Of a DNA stretch of 45,642 bases, positions 1-6,692 are shown piece by piece. Position 1 is the first letter of the stretch. Each line of letters begins with the position of its first letter. The notes below the pieces were generated by a model. The model did not search any database. It saw nothing but the letters and a program-made list of their open reading frames with translations, and was not told the DNA's origin. The translations under genes were made by a program, and so were the position numbers. Source of the stretch: Candidatus Competibacter phosphatis (GTDB lineage: Bacteria; Pseudomonadota; Gammaproteobacteria; Competibacterales; Competibacteraceae); NCBI RefSeq assembly GCF_012939995.1, contig NZ_SPMZ01000006.1, positions 1-45,642 on the forward strand, written 5' to 3'.

Positions 1-373
1 ATCTACGATGGTCATGCGGCTCGCCAAGTCTTGACCACCTTGTTTTCAATCGTGGATAGCGTCAAAAAAAATCTGGGCGGATGGTGGTTATAGAGGTGAA
101 AAGTTTGTTCAATGGGTCAAGGAACAGTTTGACTGCATTTTTGAAGTTGTTGAAAAAAAGAAAACGGATAAGGGATTTCAGGTTTTACCTCGGCGATGGG
201 TTGTAGAGCGAACCTTTGCTTGGCTCGGGCGATCTCGCCGCTTAAGCAAAGATTACGAACGGAAACCCACATCGAGTACGGGCCATGTTTATATGGCCTC
301 AATTCGACTCATGCTGCGAAGAATTTGTAAAGAACGAGTATTATTACAAGGGACTGCTTTAGAGGTAGCTTAG
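1..373 (+). CDS. IS5-family transposase, C-terminal part (partial, frameshift at A8)
   Basis: This is the C-terminal half of a DDE transposase. The first frame reads [15 protein letters not shown] and then VKKN and a stop shortly after an A8 run at 64-71. One base fewer in that run restores [14 protein letters not shown] and the rest of the catalytic domain, which carries the conserved [18 protein letters not shown] segment of IS427-group elements and ends at TAG 371-373. The A8 run is the same in all three copies, so it may be a programmed frameshift or transcriptional slippage site rather than damage. A second A run at 153-159 has 7 A here, which keeps the frame, against 8 A in copies 2 and 3. 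The start is outside the window. Confidence 0.85.
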
Positions 374-398
374 GTAATTGAGTTTTTTGTACAGCTTC
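1..398 (+). mobile_element. IS5-family (IS427-like) element, 3' part, copy 1
   Basis: This is the distal part of an insertion sequence whose other two copies lie at 44184-45170 and 45304-45642 in the opposite orientation. It enters the window already inside the transposase gene and ends with the terminal inverted repeat GTACAGCTTC at 389-398. Its end (TTTTTTGTACAGCTTC) differs slightly from the same end of copies 2 and 3 (TTTTTTTCACAGCTTC). The next bases, TAACGCTCC, belong to the palindromic cassette unit, so the IS has truncated that unit. The left half of the element is outside the window. Confidence 0.9.
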
Positions 399-491
399 TA
401 ACGCTCCAATGAGGGTTCGACGGCGCTTCGCGCCGAGAACCCGATATTGGGAACAACTCGCGCCCGTTCATTGGCGCGTAGCACCGATGAA
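399..491 (-). repeat. Palindromic gene-less cassette unit, copy 1 (truncated by IS)
   Basis: This is the remnant of the unit found complete at 1496-1716, 2657-2876 and 4773-4995. What remains is the CCAATGAGGGTTC / GAACCCGATATTGG hairpin (about 410-451), the CAACTCGCGCCC arm and the GTTCATTGGCGC / GCACCGATGAAC terminal palindrome at 466-492. The other arm was lost when IS copy 1 inserted. Confidence 0.75.
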
Positions 492-567
492 CGCCAGCCA
501 TAACCGGACCAAAAAAAGCGGAGCACGGCATAGCTTTTTTGGGTCCGAGCTTATGGCATTGTTAGCT
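486..567 (-). other. attC recombination site of cassette 1
   Basis: Read on the minus strand, it starts with R'' AGCTAAC (561-567), continues through arms GCCATAAGCTCGGACC and GGTCCGGTTATGGC around a loop, and ends with R' GTTCATC (486-492). About 82 bp, within the usual attC size. R'' contains the TAA stop of the upstream EamA-like gene and is complementary to the GTTAGC at that gene's 5' boundary (1491-1496), as expected for an integrated cassette. Confidence 0.75.
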
Positions 568-1460
568 AGCTTTTCGGTCATTATTTATTGATAGATGAGT
601 TATATACGCGCCAGCCACCACCAAGAATGCACCAATAAATAGATACAACGTAGTAACTACATGTAAATACACTACCGTTACGATAGTGGAAGTAATCGGA
701 ATAAAGTACGAAAGTAATGAGATAAAAGCCGCATTTCCTTTTCGCATTGAGTAATCCCACATAAAATAACCAATATTTGTAGCTAAAGCCATGAATCCTA
801 ATTCTAATAATGTTTGAGTAGACCAATCACGACGCTCGTTGATTACTAAGAGCAATAGCGAGGTAACTACACCTGAACCAAACATAAATACTGTTACAGA
901 TCCTTCGCTATCATTTCCTAGTTTGTTTGCAAAGACATTGTACAAGGCCCAAGCAATCGCGGCAGATACAGCCCAGTATGCGGGAAATAAATTTCCGGAT
1001 GATGCCAGTTCTTGCAAAGACAAGCTATATGGAGAGGACATAAAAAACGCCAAACAAAGAAAACCACTAAACCTAAATATAGTGTCTTCTTATATGGTAC
1101 CTTATTAAAAATAACGGAAAATACGATGGTTAACGGAATCCAAAGATAGTTTATCAACCCTATGGTGCCAGCATCTACCACGGATTTTGTAGATCCAACT
1201 GCCATGAATATCGCCAGCATATAGTAGATGAATAGTAAGCCGCAAATAAACGAATAGGCCTTGGTTGTATTTGTTATGATTGAGCGATTTCTAATTAATA
1301 AGTAAATTATTCCTCCTAGACTGCCGAGCAAATTAATTATCGCAGATGTAGTAATTGGGCCGATGCTGTCTGAGGAACTCTTGGCAAAGGCTATTGTCAC
1401 GCTCCAGCAAAGGATGGCGACTATACCTGCTACAGTCGGCTTTGTTATGTACGAATTCAT
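562..1460 (-). pseudogene. EamA/DMT-family membrane transporter, frameshifted cassette gene
   Basis: The two consecutive frames together encode about 298 residues of very hydrophobic sequence. They make two repeats of about five helices each, the EamA drug/metabolite transporter fold. The N-terminal half runs from ATG 1460 (MNSYITKPTVAG) to about LYLGLVVFFVWRF, and the C-terminal half resumes as FFMSSPYSLSL and runs to TAA 562-564. The break is at an A6 run (plus 1042-1047) where one base is missing, so it is either a real pseudogene or a homopolymer error. Base composition is AT-rich and unlike the core genome. The stop codon lies inside the attC R'' box, typical of integron cassettes. The substrate cannot be predicted. 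An alternative upstream start is at 1481. Confidence 0.7.
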
Positions 1461-1495
1461 TTTTAATTCACGTTCTTTCATATTTTCATAGCTAA

Positions 1496-1716
1496 CGGGC
1501 GCGAGTTGCGCATCATCCCGCACGGAGCGGACTCGCCGCCCGACCGGGGAACGTAGGTCTTCCGCGAGTCGTTGGTGGGCGGCGAGGACGCGAGTACGGG
1601 ACGACGAAGTCGCCGCGAAGCGGTGATGCTCCAATGAGGGTTCAACGCCGCTACGTGCCGAGAATCCGATATTGGGAACAACTCGCGCCCGTTCATCGGC
1701 GCGTAGCGCCGATGAA
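1496..1716 (-). repeat. Palindromic gene-less cassette unit, copy 2
   Basis: Bounded on the minus strand by G|TTCATC at 1717 and G|TTAGC at 1496. It consists of the terminal palindrome GTTCATCGGCGC-tac-GCGCCGATGAAC, then the perfect outer inverted repeat GGGCGCGAGTTG...CAACTCGCGCCC enclosing two further hairpins. The innermost segment (about 1545-1580) differs from the other copies. It has no convincing gene. It sits directly upstream of the EamA-like gene. Confidence 0.8.
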
Positions 1717-1770
1717 CGCCTGAATTAAGGCGCGCCGCGAAGCGGCGTCGGCTTGAATGAATTGTTAGGT
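1711..1770 (-). other. attC recombination site of cassette 2 (60 bp)
   Basis: On the minus strand: R'' ACCTAAC, then CAATTCATTCAAGCCGACG, loop CGCTTCGCG, then GCGCGCCTTAATTCAGGC and R' GTTCATC. This closely resembles the classical 59-base elements of mobile integrons, with TTCAAGCC in the 5' arm facing GGCTTAA-like sequence, which leaves one bulged C. R'' contains the stop codon of the mrr gene. Confidence 0.85.
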
Positions 1771-2634
1771 TTCACTGCCCATGAAATCCGCAAAGAACGC
1801 ATGATCAACCTCGTAAATGGTTCGTTCCCTGACGCCCAGGCGAACGCGCTCAAACATCGATACGAGCTTCTCTCCGTCCACAAGCTCGACGGGAGGCGCT
1901 CCCTCACGCTCAGCCTCGGCGCGAGCGTCTGCGCTGAATATGCCTGTTGTAAGGATGATGCCTTTGTCTGCGCGACCGATCATCGCGTTTCGGAAATCTC
2001 CGACCTCGGCGCGCGACACCGTGTTCTTGTACCACTTGCACTGAAAGAGCACGCGGAAGGACACGAATGGATTGATTTGAAGGACACCGAAGCCATCAAT
2101 GCCCCCATCTCTCGGACGACCGGTGACCGTAACGCGCTCGAACCCTGACTCCCGGAGAAGTCGAGCACAAATGCGCTCGAAGCCCTCAGGCGTGACCTTC
2201 TTGAGAATTTCGAGGAGCACTGCACCTTGCTCTTCATCCGTCTCAGGGGCCGCCGTCGCTTCGTCGGCTTCTGGCTCTCCGGGTGACGATGACTTGCGGG
2301 CTGCCGCATGGATCTTTACCCACTTGGCGACGATTTTTCGGGCGGCCGGCTCATCTAACTTGGCTTGGTACCCGGCCTTAGTCAGAGACCACACACCGTG
2401 AGTGGACGCATCAAAAAGCCCCTCCCACACGAGGTACTGGCGCGCCCAATGAACTTGGTTGTAAAAGCGGGTTTGTCCCGACTTGAGAGTGGCTTCGAGG
2501 GTTGCGGCTGGAACGTTCGCGTGCTCCGCAACGTGATCGCAAACCTCGCGGGGCTTGCCGGAGCCGCCAAGCGCCCGAAGCGCATCCAGGACCGGGCCGA
2601 GCCATCTTGCGAATTCGGATTTTTGGCGTGCCAT
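1765..2634 (-). CDS. mrr: Mrr-type restriction endonuclease (cassette gene)
   Basis: A 289-residue protein with the Mrr layout. The N-terminal winged-helix DNA-binding domain (about 1-95; MARQKSEFARWLGPVLDAL, then the HWARQYLVWEGLFD segment) is joined by an acidic linker (about 115-135) to a C-terminal PD-(D/E)xK nuclease domain. The nuclease motif is visible as GGIDGFG followed by FQCKWYKN near residues 180-205. Mrr proteins cut DNA carrying foreign methylation, so this is likely a type IV defence enzyme; specificity is unknown. ATG 2634 is preceded by GGGGAG at a good distance, and the TAA stop lies within attC R''. The gene is the cargo of cassette 2, with 14-20 bp between the cassette boundary (GTTAGGG, 2651-2657) and the start codon. 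Confidence 0.88.
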   Translation of the reverse strand: MARQKSEFARWLGPVLDALRALGGSGKPREVCDHVAEHANVPAATLEATLKSGQTRFYNQVHWARQYLVWEGLFDASTHGVWSLTKAGYQAKLDEPAARKIVAKWVKIHAAARKSSSPGEPEADEATAAPETDEEQGAVLLEILKKVTPEGFERICARLLRESGFERVTVTGRPRDGGIDGFGVLQINPFVSFRVLFQCKWYKNTVSRAEVGDFRNAMIGRADKGIILTTGIFSADARAEAEREGAPPVELVDGEKLVSMFERVRLGVRERTIYEVDHAFFADFMGSET

Positions 2635-2656
2635 GAACTCCCCGAGTGAACCCTAA

Positions 2657-2876
2657 CGGGCGCGAGTTGAGCGTCATCCCGCACAGAGCGGAGCCGCCGC
2701 CCGACCGAGGAACTGTCAAGTTCCGCGAGTCGTGATGGGCGGCGGTGACGCGAGTACGGGACAACGAAGTCGCCCCGAAGGGGTGACGCTCCAATGAGGG
2801 TTCGACGGCGCTGCGCGCCGAGAACCCGATATTGGGAACAACTCGCGCCCGTTCATCGGCGCGTAGCGCCGATGAA
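2657..2876 (-). repeat. Palindromic gene-less cassette unit, copy 3
   Basis: Near-identical to copies 2 and 4. Outer arms AACGGGCGCGAGTTG (2655-2669) and CAACTCGCGCCCGTT (about 2839-2853) are perfect complements, and the end palindrome is at 2851-2877. The variable heart is at about 2700-2735. It lies directly upstream of mrr on the minus strand and downstream of the PIN cassette's attC. Confidence 0.82.
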
Positions 2877-2930
2877 CGAAAAAGCTCACCGGCGGAGCGA
2901 AGCGGAGTCCGGTGCAGCGCCTTGTTAGGC
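2871..2930 (-). other. attC recombination site of cassette 3 (60 bp)
   Basis: On the minus strand: R'' GCCTAAC (2924-2930), AAGGCGCTGCACCGGACTCC, loop, GGAGCGAAGC-type palindrome, CCGGTGAGC and R' GTTCATC (2871-2877). The CACCGGAC / CCGGTGAGC arms are of the kind common in environmental integron cassettes. Confidence 0.8.
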
Positions 2931-2994
2931 TGTAGTTTGCCCATGTTCTCCGATATTGCGTATCGGCTGCATTATTGGCTCACGATTAACCAAT

Positions 2995-3120
2995 CTAGCT
3001 GCACACTTTTTTTTCTTCCTCTTTAATTGCGGCAAAAATACGATCAAGGTCATTGCCATATTTTGCTGCGTGGGTACTTCTAACCCTACGAATTTCTTCC
3101 ACTATTGGATCATCTTTCAT
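2995..3120 (-). CDS. Small antitoxin-like protein downstream of the PIN gene
   Basis: This short gene follows the PIN gene with overlapping stop and start (ATGAAAGATGA), so the two are translationally coupled. The product is 41 residues as read (MKDDPIVEEIRRVRSTHAAK, then YGNDLDRIFAAIKEEEKK). It matches a small helical family commonly encoded after VapC-like PIN proteins (pattern MKDDPIVEEIR...YDLD.IF). The reading frame ends soon after an A8 run (plus 3007-3014). With 7 A it would continue for about 28 more residues to near the attC, closer to the usual length. It is probably the antitoxin or accessory partner; that role is inferred from position and resemblance. Confidence 0.6.
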   Translation of the reverse strand: MKDDPIVEEIRRVRSTHAAKYGNDLDRIFAAIKEEEKKVCS

Positions 3121-3584
3121 TGATTAATTCCTCTGGAGAGCAAAGTATTGGGCTATTAAAACCAGACAGGTTAATGGCTTTAGTTATTCTATATTCGCGT
3201 GTTTGCATTATTGATGTGTTTGAAATTCCATGTAAGCAGGAAATCAATACGTTGCACAGCAGCAATACTAATATGAAGCGCGTCTTCCATGCTTGATGCG
3301 GGAATTGCATTCTCCGCAATCAGTGACTTGGCTAAAACTACTGCGTTGGTTGTTGCCACTAGCACAGGAATACCCTCAACAATTGCCAGCCGATTGCTTG
3401 CCGCTCGCAAATCACCTGAACCTATTTCCTCTAGGACCAATTCCGAAACAAATATCTCAAATGAATCCTTATAAACATCCCACCATTCTATGCTTATAGC
3501 CTGCCGTGCGGATGTCACGACATCTCTGCTTGGACGAGCCGTAATGTAGCTGATGACTGATGATTCTATATAGACTGATTTCAT
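3110..3584 (-). pseudogene. PIN-domain (VapC-like) toxin, frameshifted cassette gene
   Basis: The start MKSVYIESSVISYITARPSRD at 3584 is the hallmark first strand of a PIN-domain ribonuclease with an early acidic residue (Glu7 where Asp is usual). Later acidic residues lie in LVLEEIGSGD and in SSMEDALHISIAA, and LLTWNFKHI is also typical. In this frame the protein stops at 3189. A neighbouring frame continues with EYRITKAINLSGFNSPILCSPEELINER and stops at TGA 3110, which is the expected family C-terminus. One base is missing near CACGCGAATA (about 3195-3203). Full length would be about 157 residues. Family members are RNA-cutting toxins of type II toxin-antitoxin pairs, which often stabilise cassette arrays. 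AT-rich composition supports foreign origin. Confidence 0.72.
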
Positions 3585-3622
3585 GCCGACATGTTGGATA
3601 AAGATGGTTAAGTCTCGGGAAT

Positions 3623-3649
3623 GGCGGGTTACGCTGTCGCTAACCCGCC
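3623..3649. repeat. Small palindromic repeat (REP/MITE-like)
   Basis: GGCGGGTTA (3623-3631) and TAACCCGCC (3641-3649) form a perfect 9-bp inverted repeat around CGCTGTCGC. On the minus strand it reads GGGCGGGTTAGCGACAGCG, which resembles the short GTAGGGTGGGTTAGCG-type interspersed palindromes seen in many bacteria. It sits just upstream of the PIN gene, where the cassette boundary GTTAGGC would be expected, and may have replaced it. Confidence 0.5.
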
Positions 3650-3659
3650 CTACCGTGCT

Positions 3660-3758
3660 CAACTCGAGCCCCGTTCGTTGGCGCGAAGCGCCGACGAACG
3701 TGGAGTTGAAGCGCCTGCGCGGCTTTTCGCGCAGGTCGCCTCGAACGCGGGGTTAGAG
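3660..3758 (-). other. attC of cassette 4 plus degenerate gene-less unit
   Basis: attC on the minus strand runs from R'' CTCTAAC (3752-3758) through CGCGTTCGAGGCG, loop GCGCGAAAAGCCGCGC, and CGCTTCAACTCCAC to R' GTTCGTC (3693-3699). A bulged C in GTTCGAGGCG against CGCTTCAAC marks the orientation. Directly after it comes a short, diverged version of the palindromic unit, GTTCGTCGGCGC-ttc-GCGCCAACGAAC followed by GGGGCTCGAGTTGAG, then the 3623-3649 palindrome. The R'' again contains the stop codon of the upstream gene. Confidence 0.7.
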
Positions 3759-4223
3759 GGGTTGGTGCTCAAGAACAAACTTCTGTGTAGCGAAGTCAAT
3801 GACGCTCGTGACTGCACCATTTTTCACAATGACCGATACGTCGCATGTGTGGCGAATGCCAGCGGATCGAAAGTTGTCAATTACGGGCTGCCGTATAGAT
3901 TCCAGCAGAGTTCCCAGCTTTACAAAGTCACCTTCGATTCGTTGCATTTGATAAGCGCGGTGAAGAAAGAACTGACTGGATACATCGCAGCCTGCTGCAT
4001 TGGTAATTCTCTCCACCGAGACGCACCCAAAGAATTCAGGAATAAGGCAACGCAAATTTGCATCGGAAGTGGCTAGCTTATATGCGCACACCTCACTCTG
4101 AAAGACACTCTCGACATGCTCTTCGCTAGCGTCGGTGCGGCGACGAAAAACCTTCGTAGCTCGGCCATCCGAAGTAAAGAACACAACGCCATATGCTCCT
4201 TCTTTAAAGTCTGGCCTCTTCAT
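3753..4223 (-). CDS. Small kinase-like protein of unknown function (cassette gene)
   Basis: About 156 residues from ATG 4223; a GTG at 4238 would add five. The N-terminus KEGAYGVVFFTSDGRATKVF looks like the glycine-rich loop and lysine strand of a protein-kinase-like fold (G-x-Y-G-x-V and A-T-K-V-F). There is no full catalytic loop, although VIDFATQKF near the C-terminus could be a reduced Asp-containing motif. I do not recognise a named family. The gene fills a typical cassette: boundary GTTAGAGGGGC at about 4246-4255, start 25-30 bp inside it, and TAA stop inside R'' at 3753-3755. R'' and the start boundary are complementary over ten bases. Function unknown. Confidence 0.62.
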   Translation of the reverse strand: MKRPDFKEGAYGVVFFTSDGRATKVFRRRTDASEEHVESVFQSEVCAYKLATSDANLRCLIPEFFGCVSVERITNAAGCDVSSQFFLHRAYQMQRIEGDFVKLGTLLESIRQPVIDNFRSAGIRHTCDVSVIVKNGAVTSVIDFATQKFVLEHQPL

Positions 4224-4248
4224 TTCAAGTACGAGCACGGCGCAGCCC

Positions 4249-4344
4249 CTCTAACGTTGTGCTTGAGCCGCCGCCGGAGCGCGCAGCGCGGAGGGGACCC
4301 ACCAGCGCCGCTGGTGGGCGGTCGGCTCGAAGCACGGGTTAGGC
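4249..4344 (-). other. attC recombination site of cassette 5 (96 bp)
   Basis: On the minus strand: R'' GCCTAAC (4338-4344), CCGTGCTTCGAGCCG, central hairpin CCCACCAGCGGCGCTGGTGGG, then CGGCTCAAGCAC and R' GTTAGAG (4249-4255). GTGCTT-C-GAGCCG pairs with CGGCTCAAGCAC except for one extra C in the 5' arm, the extrahelical base typical of attC. This is the clearest canonical attC in the window. Confidence 0.88.
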
Positions 4345-4371
4345 GGCATTCCACTCTCGATATGCATGACG

Positions 4372-4740
4372 CTACTTTGGGTTTGCGCGCACCCTGAGTA
4401 CTGAAACAAATGCAATGACAGTCCACCCAAGCACCAACCCCACCATCGGGTCCTTTCCCATTGAACCCATGAACGCCCCACAGACGGCTGCGAGTTCGTA
4501 AGCCACAATTCCTAGGAGCCCACCTATAACCGCTTGCGTAACGCTCGAACGCTCAGAATTGCAAAACAGAATGTGTAGAACGACGAACGCAATGCACGAC
4601 ACCGGTATGCCGGCGATACCGACCAGCAGACCCCACACAACGAAATGACAGCTAAAGTCACGGCATGGTGCCGCCCCGAAAGAGCCATATGCCGGCAAGC
4701 CTACAAGCATGACCAGAATTATTGCGAATACTTTCGTCAT
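4372..4740 (-). CDS. Small membrane protein of unknown function (cassette gene)
   Basis: 122 residues from ATG 4740, about 25 bp inside the cassette boundary GTTAGGCGGC (4764-4773). The first segment MTKVFAIILVMLVGLPAYG is a signal peptide or first helix. Three further hydrophobic stretches follow (about 33-60, 66-92 and 97-115), so it is an inner-membrane protein with four helices. Cysteines occur at APCRDFSCHF. The stop TAG 4372-4374 is some 27 bp before attC. No family is recognised. R'' GCCGCCTAAC and the 5' boundary GTTAGGCGGC are complementary over ten bases, so the cassette is intact. Confidence 0.65.
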   Translation of the reverse strand: MTKVFAIILVMLVGLPAYGSFGAAPCRDFSCHFVVWGLLVGIAGIPVSCIAFVVLHILFCNSERSSVTQAVIGGLLGIVAYELAAVCGAFMGSMGKDPMVGLVLGWTVIAFVSVLRVRANPK

Positions 4741-4772
4741 TGTGGTTCGCACCTGACGACCCTGCCGCCTAA

Positions 4773-4995
4773 CGGGCGCGAGTTGAGCATCATCCCGCAC
4801 GGAGCGGAACCGCCGCCCGGCCGAAAAAACGCTGGAGTTTTTTTCGGGCAGTGATGGGCGGCGGGGACGTGAGTACGGGACGACGAAGTCGCCCCGAAGG
4901 GGTGACGCTCCAATGAGGGTTCGACGGCGCTGCGCGCCGAGAACCCGAACTTGGGAACAACTCGCGCCCGTTCATCGGCGCGTAGCGCCGATGAA
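4773..4995 (-). repeat. Palindromic gene-less cassette unit, copy 4 (array end)
   Basis: Complete copy. The outer arms AACGGGCGCGAGTTG (4771-4785) and CAACTCGCGCCCGTT (about 4958-4972) are perfect complements. The inner arm CCGCCGCCC...GGGCGGCGG encloses a copy-specific hairpin with CCGAAAAAAC / GTTTTTTTCGG at about 4821-4850. The end palindrome is GTTCATCGGCGC-gta-GCGCCGATGAAC (4970-4996). It is the most upstream cassette of the minus-strand array; nothing resembling an attC R'' follows on its right. Confidence 0.82.
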
Positions 4996-4996
4996 C

Positions 4997-5246
4997 AAGA
5001 AGTAGACCTCATAAATGACGCCTTACTTTACGTCGATTTTGACGCATAATCACGACAGACCAATTCAACTTATTGATAGACAATAAGAGTTGCAAGCTGA
5101 CAACAAGTTGAGTCGGTCTGTCAGCGAATTAGGCCAACCACACGCCAGTAATTGCATCATCAGCGCACATGCCACCGACACTATCCATGTCAACTATTCT
5201 AACCAATAGAATTCGAACATATCCAGCCAGAAACTATGCTCTCGCA
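4997..5246. other. Array-chromosome junction with imperfect inverted repeat
   Basis: No gene is visible between the last cassette unit and the argH stop. The segment is AT-rich compared with argH and contains an imperfect 18-bp inverted repeat, GACAGACCAATTCAACTT (5054-5071) against AAGTTGAGTCGGTCTGTC (5105-5122), with 16 of 18 positions pairing around a 33-nt spacer. This is where an attI site or integrase remnant would be expected, but I see neither an integrase fragment nor a confident attI. Confidence 0.45.
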
Positions 5247-6644
5247 TCAAGCCAATTCCGCCAGCCAGGTCCGCGCCTGCGCCGCCGCCTCCCGCACTCG
5301 ATTCGGCGCGGTGCCGCCCAACACGTCGCGGGCCGCCACCGAACCCTCCAACGACAGCACCGCGAACACGTCGTCCTCGACCAATGGCGAGAACCGTTGC
5401 AGTTCCGCCAGCGTCATATCCGCCAAATCGCGATTCGTCTCAACGCCCAGGCGCACCGCCTTACCGACGACTTCATGGGCATCGCGGAACGGCACCCCCT
5501 TGCGCACCAGATAGTCGGCCAAATCGGTGGCAGTGGCGAATCCCTGGCGTGCCGCGCGCCGCATGTTGTCACGCTTGGGACGCAAGGCCGGCACCATGTC
5601 GGCGAAAGCACGCAGACAACCCAGCACGGTATCGACTGTGTCGAACAGCGGCTCCTTATCTTCCTGATTATCCTTGTTATAAGCCAAGGGCTGGCTCTTC
5701 ATCAGCGTCAACAGCGCGATCAGATGGCCGTTGACCCGCCCGACCTTACCGCGCACCAGTTCCGGCACGTCGGGATTCTTCTTCTGCGGCATGATCGAGG
5801 AGCCGGTGCAGAACCGATCCGGCAGATCGATGAAATCGAACTGCGCCGACGACCACAGCACCAACTCCTCCGCCATCCGCGACAAATGGGTCATCAGAAT
5901 CGCGGCGGCGGCGGTCAATTCGATGGCGAAATCGCGATCGCTGACCGCATCCAGGGAATTGGCGCAGGGCGCGGCGAAATCCAGCAGTTGCGCGGTGTAA
6001 TGCCGATCCAGCGGATAACTCGTGCCCGCCAGCGCCGCCGCGCCCAGCGGCATGACGTTGACTCGTTTGCGACAATCCACCAAGCGCTCGTAATCGCGCT
6101 TGAGCATCTCGAACCAGGCCAGCAGGTGATGACCGAAAGTCACCGGCTGCGCGACTTGCAGGTGAGTGAAGCCGGGCATGATGGTATCGGTCTCGCGGGT
6201 CGCCAGTTCCGCCAACCCACCCAACAAGCGGCGCAGTTCGGTTTGAATCGCGTCGATGGCATCGCGCAGATATAACCGGATGTCGGTGGCGACTTGATCG
6301 TTGCGCGAGCGGCCAGTGTGCAGTCGCTTGCCGGCGTCGCCGATCCGCTCGATCAACCGTGCCTCGATATTCATATGCACGTCTTCCAAGGCCAGCGACC
6401 ATTCGAATTCGCCGCGTTCGATCTCGGCGCGAATCTCCTCCAAGCCGCGCACGATGGCCTCGCAATCCTCCCGTGACAACACACCCACCCGCGCCAGCAT
6501 CCGGGCATGGGCCATCGAACCCTCGATATCCTGGCGGTACATCCGCCGATCGAACTCGACCGAGGCGGTAAACGCCGCCACGAACGCATCGGTGCTCTCG
6601 GTGAATCGTCCGCCCCAAGTCTGATTGGTCTGTGTGTCGCTCAT
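5247..6644 (-). CDS. argH: Argininosuccinate lyase
   Basis: Last step of arginine synthesis: cleaves argininosuccinate to arginine and fumarate in the cytoplasm as a homotetramer. 465 residues, the normal length. Family marks: TGRSRNDQ (110-117), the FTHLQ segment with the catalytic histidine (His161), and the fumarase/aspartase signature [12 protein letters not shown] (281-292) with its mobile serine loop. ATG 6644 begins [14 protein letters not shown], where WGGRF is the usual start of the fold. It is divergent from hemC with only 48 bp between the start codons, so the two promoters must overlap. The gene is intact. Confidence 0.98.
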   Translation of the reverse strand: MSDTQTNQTWGGRFTESTDAFVAAFTASVEFDRRMYRQDIEGSMAHARMLARVGVLSREDCEAIVRGLEEIRAEIERGEFEWSLALEDVHMNIEARLIERIGDAGKRLHTGRSRNDQVATDIRLYLRDAIDAIQTELRRLLGGLAELATRETDTIMPGFTHLQVAQPVTFGHHLLAWFEMLKRDYERLVDCRKRVNVMPLGAAALAGTSYPLDRHYTAQLLDFAAPCANSLDAVSDRDFAIELTAAAAILMTHLSRMAEELVLWSSAQFDFIDLPDRFCTGSSIMPQKKNPDVPELVRGKVGRVNGHLIALLTLMKSQPLAYNKDNQEDKEPLFDTVDTVLGCLRAFADMVPALRPKRDNMRRAARQGFATATDLADYLVRKGVPFRDAHEVVGKAVRLGVETNRDLADMTLAELQRFSPLVEDDVFAVLSLEGSVAARDVLGGTAPNRVREAAAQARTWLAELA

Positions 6645-6692
6645 GAGATATTCTGTAGGTTAAATAAAGAGAAGCCATAGCTTAACAAAATC

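Noticed and set aside
399..4996. Repeated unit as a CRISPR array
   Set aside because: Repeats are about 225 bp, irregularly spaced by whole genes, and internally palindromic; no short regular repeat-spacer pattern and no cas genes.
4737..5012. Open frames of 60-90 codons inside the palindromic cassette units (both strands)
   Set aside because: They read through perfect palindromes, differ in length between copies, lack ribosome-binding sites and change with the variable tip, so they look like by-products of GC-rich inverted repeats.
4997..5246. Integron integrase or attI next to the array
   Set aside because: Only 250 bp is available before argH, with no tyrosine-recombinase coding remnant and no confident attI.
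5169..6275. 368-codon plus-strand frame opposite argH
   Set aside because: Shadow of argH; low-complexity Arg/Gln/His-rich translation and no family features.
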